From contig JAITWN010000170.1 in the NCBI GenBank assembly GCA_031285245.1, forward strand, positions 1 through 12,750: a stretch of 12,750 nt of DNA, in the 5' to 3' direction. Shown here piece after piece: positions 1-8,290 of this stretch. Under the pieces are notes generated by a model. It saw only the letters and a list, made by a program, of their open reading frames with translations, was not told the origin of the DNA and did not search any database. Numbering within the stretch: the stretch's first letter is position 1; the number at the start of each line of letters is the position of its first letter. Source of the stretch: Chromatiales bacterium (GTDB lineage Bacteria > Pseudomonadota > Gammaproteobacteria > SZUA-140). Both the position numbers and the translations under genes were made by a program.

Positions 1-1699
1 CTTCGTGCCGACGATGACGTTCTATTTCATCGTGCTGACGCTCGATATAGCCGGAATAACGCGCCTGAATCTCGACCTGCGCAGCGACTGCTTCATCACT
101 CACACCAGGACCCGCGCCAGGAATACGCATCAATGCCTCATAACCGACGCCCGGACGACGCAGCAATTCGAGCAGATTCTGTTCACGTGTGAGCGGCGCA
201 CCGAGCAAAGTTTCAGCTTCAATGGCAGCGCTCGTACCTGGGCGCAACCAAGTCGCACGCAAACGCGCTTGCTCGTGTTCGATCAATTCGCAGCGCGCCT
301 CGAAATGCCCGCGCCGATTTTCATCGACGAGACCAAGCGCATGACCCTGCTCGGTCAAACGCAGATCCGCGTTGTCCTCGCGCAGCAGCAGCCGATACTC
401 AGCGCGACTGGTGAACATGCGATACGGCTCGCTGGTGCCGCGCGTCACCAGGTCATCGATGAGCACACCGATGTACGCTTCATCACGACGCGGACACCAC
501 GGCTCGAGATCACGCGCCCCGCGCGCCGCGTTGAGTCCGGCGATCAAGCCTTGTGCTGCGGCTTCTTCATAGCCAGTCGTGCCGTTGATCTGGCCGGCGA
601 AATAAAGGCCCGCGATCTGTTTGGTTTCGAGCGAATGGCACAAACCGCGCGGATCGAAATAATCGTACTCGATGGCATAACCGGGGCGCGTGATGTGCGC
701 GCTCTCAAACCCGGCAATCGAACGCACCAACGCGATCTGCACATCAAAAGGCAGACTGGTGGAAATGCCGTTGGGATAAACCTCGTGCGTATCGAGGCCC
801 TCGGGCTCGACGAAAATCTGATGCGAGACGCGATCCGCGAAGCGCACCACTTTGTCTTCGATCGACGGGCAATAGCGCGGACCAACGCCTTCGATGACAC
901 CCCCATAGAGCGGCGAACGATCGAGCCCGCTGCGAATGATGTCGTGCGTGCGTTCACTGGTGTGGGTGATATAGCAGGACACCTGCGGCGGATGATCGGC
1001 CGTCGAGCCGAGAAAGGAAAACACCGGTCGCGGCTCATCGCCCGGCTGCTCACGCATGCGCGTGAAATCAAGGCTGCGTCCATCAAGCCGCGGCGGCGTA
1101 CCAGTTTTCAGTCGTCCAACACCTAGCGGCAATTCACGCAAACGCGCAGCAAGTGCAGAAGCGGGCGGATCACCCGCGCGTCCACCGGCGTAATTCTCCA
1201 TGCCGATGTGAATGCGACCCGCGAGAAAAGTGCCGACGGTGAGCACCACTGTTGCTGCGTGAAAACGCAGTCCCATCTGCGTAACGACACCACGCACGCG
1301 ACCGTTCTCGACGATGAGATCATCTACCGCCTGCTGAAAAAGTCTCAGTCCCGGCTGATTTTCCACCGCACTGCGCACCGCCTGACGATAGCGCACGCGA
1401 TCGGCCTGCGCGCGCGTCGCACGCACCGCTGGACCTTTGCTGCCATTCAGTACGCGGAAATGAATGCCGGCGCGATCCGCAGCACGTGCCATAAGGCCGC
1501 CGAGCGCATCGATTTCACGCACGAGATGGCCTTTGCCAATGCCGCCGATCGCGGGATTGCAGCTCATCTGCCCAAGCGTATCGACGCTGTGAGTGAGTAG
1601 CAGTGTGGAGGCGCCGCAGCGGGCAGCAGCGAGTGCCGCTTCCACACCAGCATGGCCACCGCCGACGACGATGACGTCGAATCTCTCTGCGAATTCCAT
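1..1699 (-). CDS. mnmG: tRNA uridine-5-carboxymethylaminomethyl modification enzyme MnmG, C-terminus cut by window edge
   Basis: MnmG (GidA) is the FAD- and folate-dependent cytoplasmic partner of MnmE that adds the carboxymethylaminomethyl group to the wobble uridine of certain tRNAs. The start is the ATG read from 1699 leftward and gives an N-terminus MEFAERFDVIVVGGGHAGVE with the FAD-binding GGGHAG motif. Next come the family signature CNPAIGGIGKGHL, a TGTPPRLDGR motif, GLYFAGQINGTTGYEEAAAQG in the FAD domain, and near the left edge YSGYIERQHDEIE, typical of the region before the C-terminal MnmE/tRNA-binding part. About 566 codons are present in one open frame; the family is usually near 630 residues, so roughly 60 C-terminal residues lie outside. 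No frameshift is seen. The leader is AT-rich and has no clear Shine-Dalgarno. The gene is divergent from the moxR operon. The rsmG gene that often follows would be off the left edge. Confidence 0.97.
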   Translation of the reverse strand, partial: MEFAERFDVIVVGGGHAGVEAALAAARCGASTLLLTHSVDTLGQMSCNPAIGGIGKGHLVREIDALGGLMARAADRAGIHFRVLNGSKGPAVRATRAQADRVRYRQAVRSAVENQPGLRLFQQAVDDLIVENGRVRGVVTQMGLRFHAATVVLTVGTFLAGRIHIGMENYAGGRAGDPPASALAARLRELPLGVGRLKTGTPPRLDGRSLDFTRMREQPGDEPRPVFSFLGSTADHPPQVSCYITHTSERTHDIIRSGLDRSPLYGGVIEGVGPRYCPSIEDKVVRFADRVSHQIFVEPEGLDTHEVYPNGISTSLPFDVQIALVRSIAGFESAHITRPGYAIEYDYFDPRGLCHSLETKQIAGLYFAGQINGTTGYEEAAAQGLIAGLNAARGARDLEPWCPRRDEAYIGVLIDDLVTRGTSEPYRMFTSRAEYRLLLREDNADLRLTEQGHALGLVDENRRGHFEARCELIEHEQARLRATWLRPGTSAAIEAETLLGAPLTREQNLLELLRRPGVGYEALMRIPGAGPGVSDEAVAAQVEIQARYSGYIERQHDEIERHRRHE

Positions 1700-1727
1700 A
1701 TAGATAAATAAAGTCGAAGGCCGGCCG

Positions 1728-1867
1728 CTAAGGAAGGTCTGAAAAACCCCTCTTTTCGTCATTGCGAGGGGCTTTAGCCCCCTTTAGCCCCGGGGGCAAT
1801 TCAGACTGTTATGTGGGTTGCTTCGGCTTCGCCTCACAATGACGGAGGTTTTTCAGAAGCTCCCTAG
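1728..1867. repeat. MITE-like palindromic intergenic element
   Basis: This 140-bp segment lies between divergent mnmG and moxR. Its ends are inverted copies: 1728-1748 and 1847-1867 match at 17 of 21 positions by eye, with an exact 11-bp core (TCTGAAAAACC at 1738-1748, reversed at 1847-1857). A second inverted pair lies inside: CGTCATTGCGAGG at 1757-1769 and CCTCACAATGACG at 1832-1844, with one mismatch. The centre holds a short perfect hairpin, GGGGCT-TT-AGCCCC at 1768-1781, followed by a repeated TTTAGCCCC and a CTTCGGCTTCG stretch. The CGTCATTGCGAGG / CTTCG type of arm is familiar from dispersed intergenic palindromes of many proteobacteria. There is no ORF of its own, so if mobile it would depend on a transposase elsewhere. 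It may also fold in transcripts from either neighbour. No second copy is seen in this window. Confidence 0.75.
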
Positions 1868-1919
1868 CACACCCATGCCGCCTGTCAAAAACGCCTATTA
1901 AAAACGAGTTACGAAGCCG

Positions 1920-2888
<969 letters not shown>

Positions 2889-2898
2889 TCGCGCTGCG

Positions 2899-3882
2899 AT
2901 GTCGTTCTCGCTCGCTACGCTGCCTCATCGTTTGTATCGTCTGCTCGGCGTGGAGCGGCGGCGGGCGCGGCGCGATCGCGTCGTCATCCTCGGCCGCAAT
3001 CGCATCTTCATTCTGCCAAGTGCGCAGGGCCTGCTCTATGCCGCACTCACCTTCGTCATGCTGCTCGGCGCCGCCAATTACAACAACAGCCTCGCTTTCA
3101 TCCTCACCTTTGTGCTGATTGCGCTCGGCCTCATCGCGCTGCTGCAAACCTACCGCAACCTCGCTGGTCTGCGTCTGAGCGCGGGGCGCTGTGTACCTAT
3201 ATTTCAGGGCGAAACAGCGCACTTCGAAGTGATGGTGGAAAACCCTACCCGCGCTGCGCGTCACGCGCTCGCCTTGCAGCGCGGACAAGATTCGCCGTTG
3301 GTATTTCATCTCGATGGCACAGTGACGACTGCTTCAGTCAGCTGCACCATCATCGTTCCCGTGCAAACCGAGCGCCGTGGACTACTCACGCTCGGGCTGC
3401 TGCGCTTGCATACTCGTTATCCACTCGGACTGTTTCGTGCCTGGGTGTACGTCAATCTCGATTTCAAGTGCCTGGTCTACCCGCGCCCAGCCGCACCAAG
3501 CGCCAACACGTTGCGCCTCACGAGCGGTATGCGCGGACGCATCACTGATACAGACGGCAACGAAGATTTCATCGGTCATCGCGCTTATCGTCTCGGTGAT
3601 TCACCGCGACATGTGGACTGGAAAGCCGCCGCACGCAGTGACGCGCTGCTCAGCAAGCGCTTCGGCAGTCAGCAACAAGCACAATGCTGGCTCGATTGGC
3701 ATGATCATGAAGGCGATAGAGAAACTCGGCTCTCACGCTTGTGCCGCGCCGTGCTCGACGCCGAAGCAAGTGGCATGAGTTACGGCCTGAAACTGCCAAC
3801 GCTCGTGATCGCGCCCGCGCACGGCGGCGCGCATCGTCATCAATGTCTGCGTGCGCTCGCGCTGTTTGGAATCAAGTCTTGA
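2899..3882 (+). CDS. DUF58-domain membrane protein, MoxR/TgpA operon partner
   Basis: This is a 327-residue protein starting at the ATG 10 bp after the MoxR stop. The open frame extends upstream into moxR, but this ATG is the natural operon start even though no Shine-Dalgarno is obvious; translational coupling is likely. A basic N-terminus (VERRRARRDRV) is followed by two membrane helices at about residues 43-59 and 64-83. A beta-rich region comes next, then the DUF58 signature DFIGHRAYRLGDSPRHVDWK at 223-242, ending in a WLDW...LSRLCRAVL segment. DUF58 proteins are regularly encoded beside MoxR ATPases and are considered their membrane-bound partners; no enzyme activity is established. The C-terminal end is compact, as expected for the version found next to TgpA. 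The stop lies 5 bp before the transglutaminase ATG. Confidence 0.93.
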   Translation: MSFSLATLPHRLYRLLGVERRRARRDRVVILGRNRIFILPSAQGLLYAALTFVMLLGAANYNNSLAFILTFVLIALGLIALLQTYRNLAGLRLSAGRCVPIFQGETAHFEVMVENPTRAARHALALQRGQDSPLVFHLDGTVTTASVSCTIIVPVQTERRGLLTLGLLRLHTRYPLGLFRAWVYVNLDFKCLVYPRPAAPSANTLRLTSGMRGRITDTDGNEDFIGHRAYRLGDSPRHVDWKAAARSDALLSKRFGSQQQAQCWLDWHDHEGDRETRLSRLCRAVLDAEASGMSYGLKLPTLVIAPAHGGAHRHQCLRALALFGIKS

Positions 3883-3887
3883 GCACG

Positions 3888-5855
3888 ATGTCGATAACAT
3901 CTGCGCCGCTCACGCGCCGCGCACTCGCCATGCTGCTGCTCGCGCTCACCGCTGCCGCCGCACCCCATGCTTTTCATCTGCCGCTTGGCATCATGCTCTT
4001 CGTCATCGTGTGCGGACTTTGGCGCTGGATGGTGGAACGCGCGGGTTGGCCCTTGCCCGGTCGCACATTGCGCGCGGTGCTCACCATTGCGGCGCTGTCA
4101 TTCGTCGTGCTGATCTTCGGCACCGTCTTCGGGCGCGACGCCGGTACCGCGCTACTCTCGGTGATGCTCGGACTCAAACTGCTCGAACTACGCAATTATC
4201 GCGATGCCATGCTGACGCTGTTCCTCGGCTGCTTCCTGGTCGTGGTGATGGCGTTTCATTCCCAGGAAATCCCTGTTGCCATCGCACTGCTGACGGCATT
4301 GCTGCTGCTGACGATGGCGCTGATCGAACTGCATCGTGATCCAAGCGCGCGCGGCCCAATGCGTAACTTGCAACCTGCCGCAATGATGCTACTTGCCGCC
4401 GCACCGCTCGCGGCGCTGATGTTCGTGCTGTTTCCGCGCTTGCCGGCGCCACTATGGGGCTTGCCCGCCGATGCGCACGGCAAAACCACCGGGCTTTCCG
4501 AAACCATGTCACCAGGCGCCATCAGCCAACTCGCGACTTCGGATGAAATCGCTTTTCGCGTGCTATTCGATGGAGCGCCACCTGCGGCTGAAGACTTGTA
4601 TTGGCGCGGTCCGGTGTTCTGGCACACCGATGGACGCAACTGGTCTGTGGGCAATCACCCCGGCATGACAGCATCGCCACGCATGCGCCCTGATTTCACG
4701 CCACTCGGCGCGCCCATCAACTACACCGTGATGCTAGAGCCAACCGGTCAATCATGGCTCTTCGCGCTCGATCTGCCATACACTGCGCCCGCAGGCGGCG
4801 TGCAGACCGAAGATATGTTTCTGCTCACCGGCCAACCCGTGCGCGAACCACGGCACTACGCGGTAACTTCCTACAGCGCGCATCGCACGCCGGAACTCAG
4901 CGCTGCGCAGCGCGAACGTGCACTGCAACTGCCTGATGCCAATCCACGCACCCTCGCGCTCGGCCGCGCCTGGCAGGAGGAGGGCCTTGCACCTGAAACC
5001 GCACTACAACGCGCACTCGCCCATTTCCACAACGAAGAATTTCACTACACCTTATCGCCTCCCATGCTCTCAGGCGCCGATCCCGTCGATAGTTTCATGT
5101 TTGAAACGCGCGCGGGATTCTGCGAACACTACGCCGCGGCTTTCACTGTATTGATGCGCGCAGCAGGCGTACCTGCACGCATCGTCACTGGCTATCAGGG
5201 CGGAGAACGCAATCCCATCGGAGACCATCTCATCGTGCGCCAGCGTGATGCACACGCTTGGGCGGAGGTGTGGCTACCTGCGCAGGGCTGGACACGCGTC
5301 GATCCCACTGCCGCTGTTGCGCCGGAACGCATTCAGCACGGCAGCGCGGATCTGCTCGCACGCAGCGGCATCAATGCACGCACGCGTTATGACTTCGGAC
5401 TTCGCCCATTGCTCGATCGCGTGAGCGCCAGCTGGGATGCGCTCAATACGCGCTGGAATGCCTGGGTGCTCGCTTACGGACCTGACGCGCAGTCTTCGCT
5501 GCTCGCCCGCTTCGGGCTGCGCTCCTGGCTCGCGATGACGCTCGCGCTCGCCGGCACGATTGCCATCGTCCTCGTGCTGATCACACTCTTGACGCGCAGC
5601 GCGCGCCAGCCGCGCGATCCACTCGTCGAATTGCATACGCGGTTCCGGTCTCGGCTTGCGCGCTTTGGTATCATGACGGAAGCGAGCGAAGGCCCAATCG
5701 CGCTCGCCCATCGCGTACGCCAGCGGAACCCCGAGCTGGCTGCCAACGTCGATATGTTCACTGCGCTTTACGTCGCGATGAGATATGGAAAAAAGAATCA
5801 CACGCCGTCAGACTTGCGCCATCTGCGACGCACACTGGCAAATTTAGGGCGCTGA
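3888..5855 (+). CDS. tgpA: TgpA-like membrane transglutaminase (DUF3488 / transglutaminase core / DUF4129)
   Basis: This is a 655-residue integral membrane protein. About six hydrophobic helices occupy residues 11-183 (the DUF3488 region). A large periplasmic part follows with the transglutaminase core: RAGFCEHYAAAFTVLMRAAGVPAR with Cys412, QRDAHAWAEVWLP with His456 and TRVDPTAAV with Asp472. One more helix lies near 545-567, then a cytoplasmic C-terminal tail (LVELHTRFRSRLARFG...). The triad spacing of 44 and 16 residues agrees with my recollection of Pseudomonas aeruginosa TgpA (Cys404, His448, Asp464), and the length is close. The enzyme presumably forms or rearranges amide bonds on periplasmic proteins; its substrate is unknown. 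The start is the ATG at 3888. A TTG at 3879 that overlaps the DUF58 stop would add three residues, and the upstream open extension inside the DUF58 gene is not needed. The next gene begins 4 bp after the stop. Confidence 0.93.
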   Translation: MSITSAPLTRRALAMLLLALTAAAAPHAFHLPLGIMLFVIVCGLWRWMVERAGWPLPGRTLRAVLTIAALSFVVLIFGTVFGRDAGTALLSVMLGLKLLELRNYRDAMLTLFLGCFLVVVMAFHSQEIPVAIALLTALLLLTMALIELHRDPSARGPMRNLQPAAMMLLAAAPLAALMFVLFPRLPAPLWGLPADAHGKTTGLSETMSPGAISQLATSDEIAFRVLFDGAPPAAEDLYWRGPVFWHTDGRNWSVGNHPGMTASPRMRPDFTPLGAPINYTVMLEPTGQSWLFALDLPYTAPAGGVQTEDMFLLTGQPVREPRHYAVTSYSAHRTPELSAAQRERALQLPDANPRTLALGRAWQEEGLAPETALQRALAHFHNEEFHYTLSPPMLSGADPVDSFMFETRAGFCEHYAAAFTVLMRAAGVPARIVTGYQGGERNPIGDHLIVRQRDAHAWAEVWLPAQGWTRVDPTAAVAPERIQHGSADLLARSGINARTRYDFGLRPLLDRVSASWDALNTRWNAWVLAYGPDAQSSLLARFGLRSWLAMTLALAGTIAIVLVLITLLTRSARQPRDPLVELHTRFRSRLARFGIMTEASEGPIALAHRVRQRNPELAANVDMFTALYVAMRYGKKNHTPSDLRHLRRTLANLGR

Positions 5856-5859
5856 CACC

Positions 5860-6315
5860 ATGCACAAGAACGAACTCATTCCCCGGCTGTCGCGCACGGC
5901 AATCTTCGATGACTTCACCCGCGAAGACTACGAGGCGTTAGTCACTTATCTCAGCGTCCACAAAGTCGATGAAGGCTCGCTCATTTTCCGCGAAGGCGAG
6001 AAGGGCACACGCATGTGTCTGCTGCTCGAGGGACGCCTCGAAGTCTACAAAGCCGACGAGACTGGTTCGGCAAAAAAAATCACCGACATCAGCCCCGGCA
6101 AGCTGATCGGTGAAATGTCGATGATCGACAGCATGCCGTATTCAGCAACAGTGATCGCGTCCGCCTCATCCACGCTGGTTATGCTGTCGCGAGACAATCT
6201 GCAACGCGTATGCGAAGAGCGCCCGCGTGTCGGCAATAAACTGCTGTGGAAAATCAGCCATCTGCTCAGCCTGCGTCTGCGTCAGACGACGGGCCGACTC
6301 ACCGATTATTTGTGA
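5860..6315 (+). CDS. Stand-alone cyclic-nucleotide-binding-fold protein
   Basis: This 151-residue soluble protein starts 4 bp after the transglutaminase stop, so it is almost certainly co-transcribed. It has one CRP/PKA-type cNMP-binding fold: helix LSRTAIFDDFTREDYEAL, beta roll IFREGEKGTRMCLLLEGRLEVYK, phosphate-binding cassette IGEMSMIDSMPYSATV at about 83-98, and a C-terminal helix (NKLLWKISHLLSLRLRQTTGRL). There is no helix-turn-helix, kinase or channel domain, so it is not a CRP-type regulator. The cassette keeps the glycine and glutamate (Gly84, Glu85) that normally contact the ribose, but Tyr94 sits where the phosphate-binding arginine usually is (PRSATV becomes PYSATV). Ligand binding may therefore be absent or altered. 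Its job in the operon is unknown; a regulatory or scaffold subunit for the transglutaminase machinery is only an inference. Confidence 0.9.
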   Translation: MHKNELIPRLSRTAIFDDFTREDYEALVTYLSVHKVDEGSLIFREGEKGTRMCLLLEGRLEVYKADETGSAKKITDISPGKLIGEMSMIDSMPYSATVIASASSTLVMLSRDNLQRVCEERPRVGNKLLWKISHLLSLRLRQTTGRLTDYL

Positions 6316-6364
6316 TTCATCGCGCGCTTGCACGGCGCGTTTCATGCGTTGATTAGGTTGTGCA

Positions 6365-6381
6365 GGGAAATAATGTTTCCC
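6365..6381. other. Short inverted repeat GGGAAA-N5-TTTCCC
   Basis: This is a perfect 6-bp inverted repeat around a 5-base loop, about 11 bp upstream of the candidate promoter at 6392-6419. It could be an operator half-site pair or a small hairpin. A weaker GC-rich hairpin (CGCGC at 6323-6327 with GCGCG at 6335-6339, followed by TTT) lies just after the upstream gene and might act as a modest terminator. Neither is certain. Confidence 0.35.
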
Positions 6382-6391
6382 ATACGCACGA

Positions 6392-6419
6392 TTGTCCGCT
6401 CGGTAATATGCCGTATCAT
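6392..6419 (+). promoter_or_regulatory. Candidate sigma-70 promoter for the membrane protein gene
   Basis: A -35-like TTGTCC at 6392-6397 and a -10-like TATCAT at 6414-6419 (5 of 6 consensus positions) are separated by 16 bp, 30 bp before the ATG at 6449. A GGAG ribosome binding site follows at 6438-6441. This suggests that the genes at 6449-7937 can be transcribed independently of the transglutaminase operon. Confidence 0.5.
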
Positions 6420-6448
6420 AAGCGCCACGTCCGGCATGGAGCCCCTGC

Positions 6449-7306
6449 ATGACTGAAGTAAGTACATGGCTAGCCCAGTGGCTGGCTGTTCCAGAGATTC
6501 AAGCATCGGTCGTTCCCTTCATCGTCGCCTTCGTCGCTGCGTTGATCCTGCGTCCGCTCGGTGGTATTGCGAGCGGTCTTGGTTTTGCGCTCGGCTTCTG
6601 CGCATCGGCTTATTTCGTGATGGGCTTTGATCACACGGGCATCAAATTCACGCCGCTCACCGGTACGCGCAAGCTACTACTTGCTGGCGCGGGCGCGGTC
6701 ATCGTCGGCCTGCTCGCCGATCTGCTGCTATCGCGTGACCGCAAGCCCTGGATACGCGCTGCCGTCTTCGTCATCGCTGGCATGGGCACTGCGCTGTGGC
6801 TAATCTCTCCACGTCTCGATCGCCTCGAAGGCAATGCACTCTGGATCACCATCGCGATAGCAACCACATGGGCGGGGTGGCTGGCGGCGAGTCTCGATAT
6901 GCTCAATCGTCGTCCACTCGCACTGGCGATCTCGGCGCTGATGCTCAGCATCGGCGTGAGTGTATGCGCACTGCTCGGCGCCTCCGCGCAGATCGCGCAG
7001 CTGAGCGGCGCCGTTGCCGCATCTGCCGGCGCGCTCGCGCTGGTGATGGTGCTCTTTGGCGCAGCGGTGCCGGGCGGCGGTTTCGCGCTGCCAGCTGCGT
7101 TGCTCACCGCGCTCGCCGGCATCTCAGCCGTGCTCTTTGCGCGGCTACCTTGGTATGCGCTATCGCCGCTCGTGCTGATTCCGCTGCTGGCGTATCTGCC
7201 CGTGCCGTCCAACCACAATCGTTTCCTGCAAGGACTGGTGCTCGCGCTTTACACCGCGCCTGCGGCGGCAGGCGCAATCGCGCTCGCTTGGCGAGCCAGC
7301 ACCTGA
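6449..7306 (+). CDS. Polytopic membrane protein of unknown function
   Basis: This is a 285-residue, strongly hydrophobic protein. I do not recognise a family. About nine or ten membrane segments can be drawn, at approximately residues 20-36, 40-58, 76-94, 101-119, 130-148, 157-178, 184-206, 211-230, 236-252 and 260-281. Loops are short and contain few charges (DRKPW near 97-101, PRLDRLEGN near 121-129, LPVPSNHNRF near 250-259). No transporter motif, metal-binding cluster or soluble domain is seen. The start at 6449 is supported by GGAG 7 bp upstream and by the candidate promoter. It precedes yceI by 55 bp on the same strand and may share its transcript. The composition and codon usage look like those of the neighbours. 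Confidence 0.85.
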   Translation: MTEVSTWLAQWLAVPEIQASVVPFIVAFVAALILRPLGGIASGLGFALGFCASAYFVMGFDHTGIKFTPLTGTRKLLLAGAGAVIVGLLADLLLSRDRKPWIRAAVFVIAGMGTALWLISPRLDRLEGNALWITIAIATTWAGWLAASLDMLNRRPLALAISALMLSIGVSVCALLGASAQIAQLSGAVAASAGALALVMVLFGAAVPGGGFALPAALLTALAGISAVLFARLPWYALSPLVLIPLLAYLPVPSNHNRFLQGLVLALYTAPAAAGAIALAWRAST

Positions 7307-7361
7307 AAAGATCCTGTAAAGAATTAGGCCGTCATCATCAAACGAAGAAGGAGTAACACCC

Positions 7362-7937
7362 ATGCGTTCAGTAGCTTTCACCACCGCCGCCGTGCTCGTC
7401 GCCGCGCTGCCTTTCACCTCCAGCAATGCCGCGCCGGTTTCTTACACCGTCGATGCCGCACACACCTATCCGTCTTTCGAAATCAATCATCTCGGTTTCT
7501 CGACCATACGTGGCCGCTTCAACTCGACCGAAGGCAGAATCAGCCTCGACACCAGCGCGGGCACTGGCTCGGTTGAAGTCACCATCGACGCCGCATCGAT
7601 CGACACCGGCTTCGCCAAGCGTGACGATCACCTGCGCTCGCCAGATTTTCTGAACACCGGTGAATTCCCGAAGATCACCTACAAGTCGACCAAAGTCACG
7701 CTTGCCAAGGACACCGGCAAAGTTGAAGGCAACCTCACCATCAACGGCGTCACCAAATCGGTTCCGCTCGAGATCACGCATTTCCATTGCGGCCAGAACC
7801 CGATGAACAAGAAAGATGCTTGCGGCTTTGATGCGGTGGCAACGATCAAGCGCTCGGACTTCGGCGTCACCTACGCGGTGCCAGCAGTTGCCGACGAAAT
7901 GAAGATCCTGCTCGGCCTGGAAGCCTCGCGCGATTGA
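7362..7937 (+). CDS. YceI-family periplasmic lipid-binding protein
   Basis: This is a 191-residue secreted protein of the YceI lipocalin-like family, whose characterised members hold an isoprenoid-type lipid in a beta-barrel. An N-terminal signal peptide (MRSVAFTTAAVLVAALPF...SNA, likely cut near residue 23 or 24) is followed by the typical start YTVDAAHTYPSFEINHLGFS, then GRF, the LRSPDFLNTGEFPKITYKST block, LTINGVTKSVPLEI, and the end KRSDFGVTYAVPAVADEMKILLGLEA. Cys143 and Cys154 flank the HCGQNPMNKKDACGFDA loop and could form a disulfide in the periplasm. The start is supported by AAGGAG at 7348-7353, 8 bp before the ATG. A strong terminator follows directly. A precise ligand or role cannot be assigned. 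Confidence 0.95.
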   Translation: MRSVAFTTAAVLVAALPFTSSNAAPVSYTVDAAHTYPSFEINHLGFSTIRGRFNSTEGRISLDTSAGTGSVEVTIDAASIDTGFAKRDDHLRSPDFLNTGEFPKITYKSTKVTLAKDTGKVEGNLTINGVTKSVPLEITHFHCGQNPMNKKDACGFDAVATIKRSDFGVTYAVPAVADEMKILLGLEASRD

Positions 7938-7948
7938 TGCTGTTCAAG

Positions 7949-7985
7949 AGCCCGCCCCCTGAGTGATTAGAGGGCGGGCTTTTCT
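7949..7985 (+). terminator. Rho-independent terminator after yceI
   Basis: A perfect 9-bp GC-rich stem (AGCCCGCCC at 7949-7957 with GGGCGGGCT at 7972-7980) encloses a 14-base loop. A T-rich tail begins at 7980. It lies 11 bp after the yceI stop and ends that transcription unit. Confidence 0.92.
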
Positions 7986-8290
7986 TGGCCGTTAGGTAAA
8001 AGCAACGCGGCAAATAACCCGTCAGATTCACTCCCACCAGCACGCCATCCACAACAGATTTGGAGCTCACACCTCCCGACGACAGCTTAACCGTGAATTC
8101 GCCCACATATCCCGACTGAACACGGTTGCTCAGCCCAACCTACGAGACCTTTTTTCGTGTCTTTTACCCAGTACTGCATGAATCAAACGCAAAGCAGAAG
8201 ATCGGCACAATTCGCCGAAGTACGACATTGCATCCGGACCATCCCCGCACCAGACTAGGGCGCAAGCAAAAACTGACTCTGGAGATACCC
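7986..8290. other. Intergenic stretch with no confident gene; possible coding remnant on the minus strand
   Basis: These 305 bp separate the yceI terminator from the O-methyltransferase. On the minus strand a frame is open from about 8139 down past 7985 and reads like protein (GYVGEFTVKLSSGGVSSKSV, then VVDGVLVGVNLTGYLPRCFY). It has only a GTG candidate start at 8106, no ribosome binding site, and runs into the terminator sequence, so I treat it as a possible gene fragment and not as a gene. A CAGCCCAACCTACG segment at 8131-8144 resembles the end of a common dispersed proteobacterial palindrome, with a small GGTTG/CAACC hairpin (8124-8128 with 8136-8140). A promoter for the methyltransferase must lie here, but no good -35/-10 pair stands out. 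Confidence 0.4.

Noticed and set aside
5..1126. Long plus-strand open frame of 373 codons
   Set aside because: It is the antisense shadow of mnmG, which has all the expected conserved motifs on the minus strand; the plus-strand translation resembles no protein family.
1741..1800. CRISPR-like or tandem repeat because of the doubled TTTAGCCCC
   Set aside because: There are only two adjacent short copies and no spacers; it is part of the palindromic element.
3741..3887. N-terminal extension of the transglutaminase into the DUF58 gene
   Set aside because: The extension overlaps DUF58 coding sequence and is Arg-rich; the ATG at 3888 is followed directly by the expected hydrophobic N-terminus.
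6631..7218. Minus-strand 195-codon open frame opposite the membrane protein
   Set aside because: The Ser/Ala/Pro-rich translation is typical of the reverse complement of GC-rich membrane protein genes; the plus-strand gene has a promoter, a ribosome site and clear helices.
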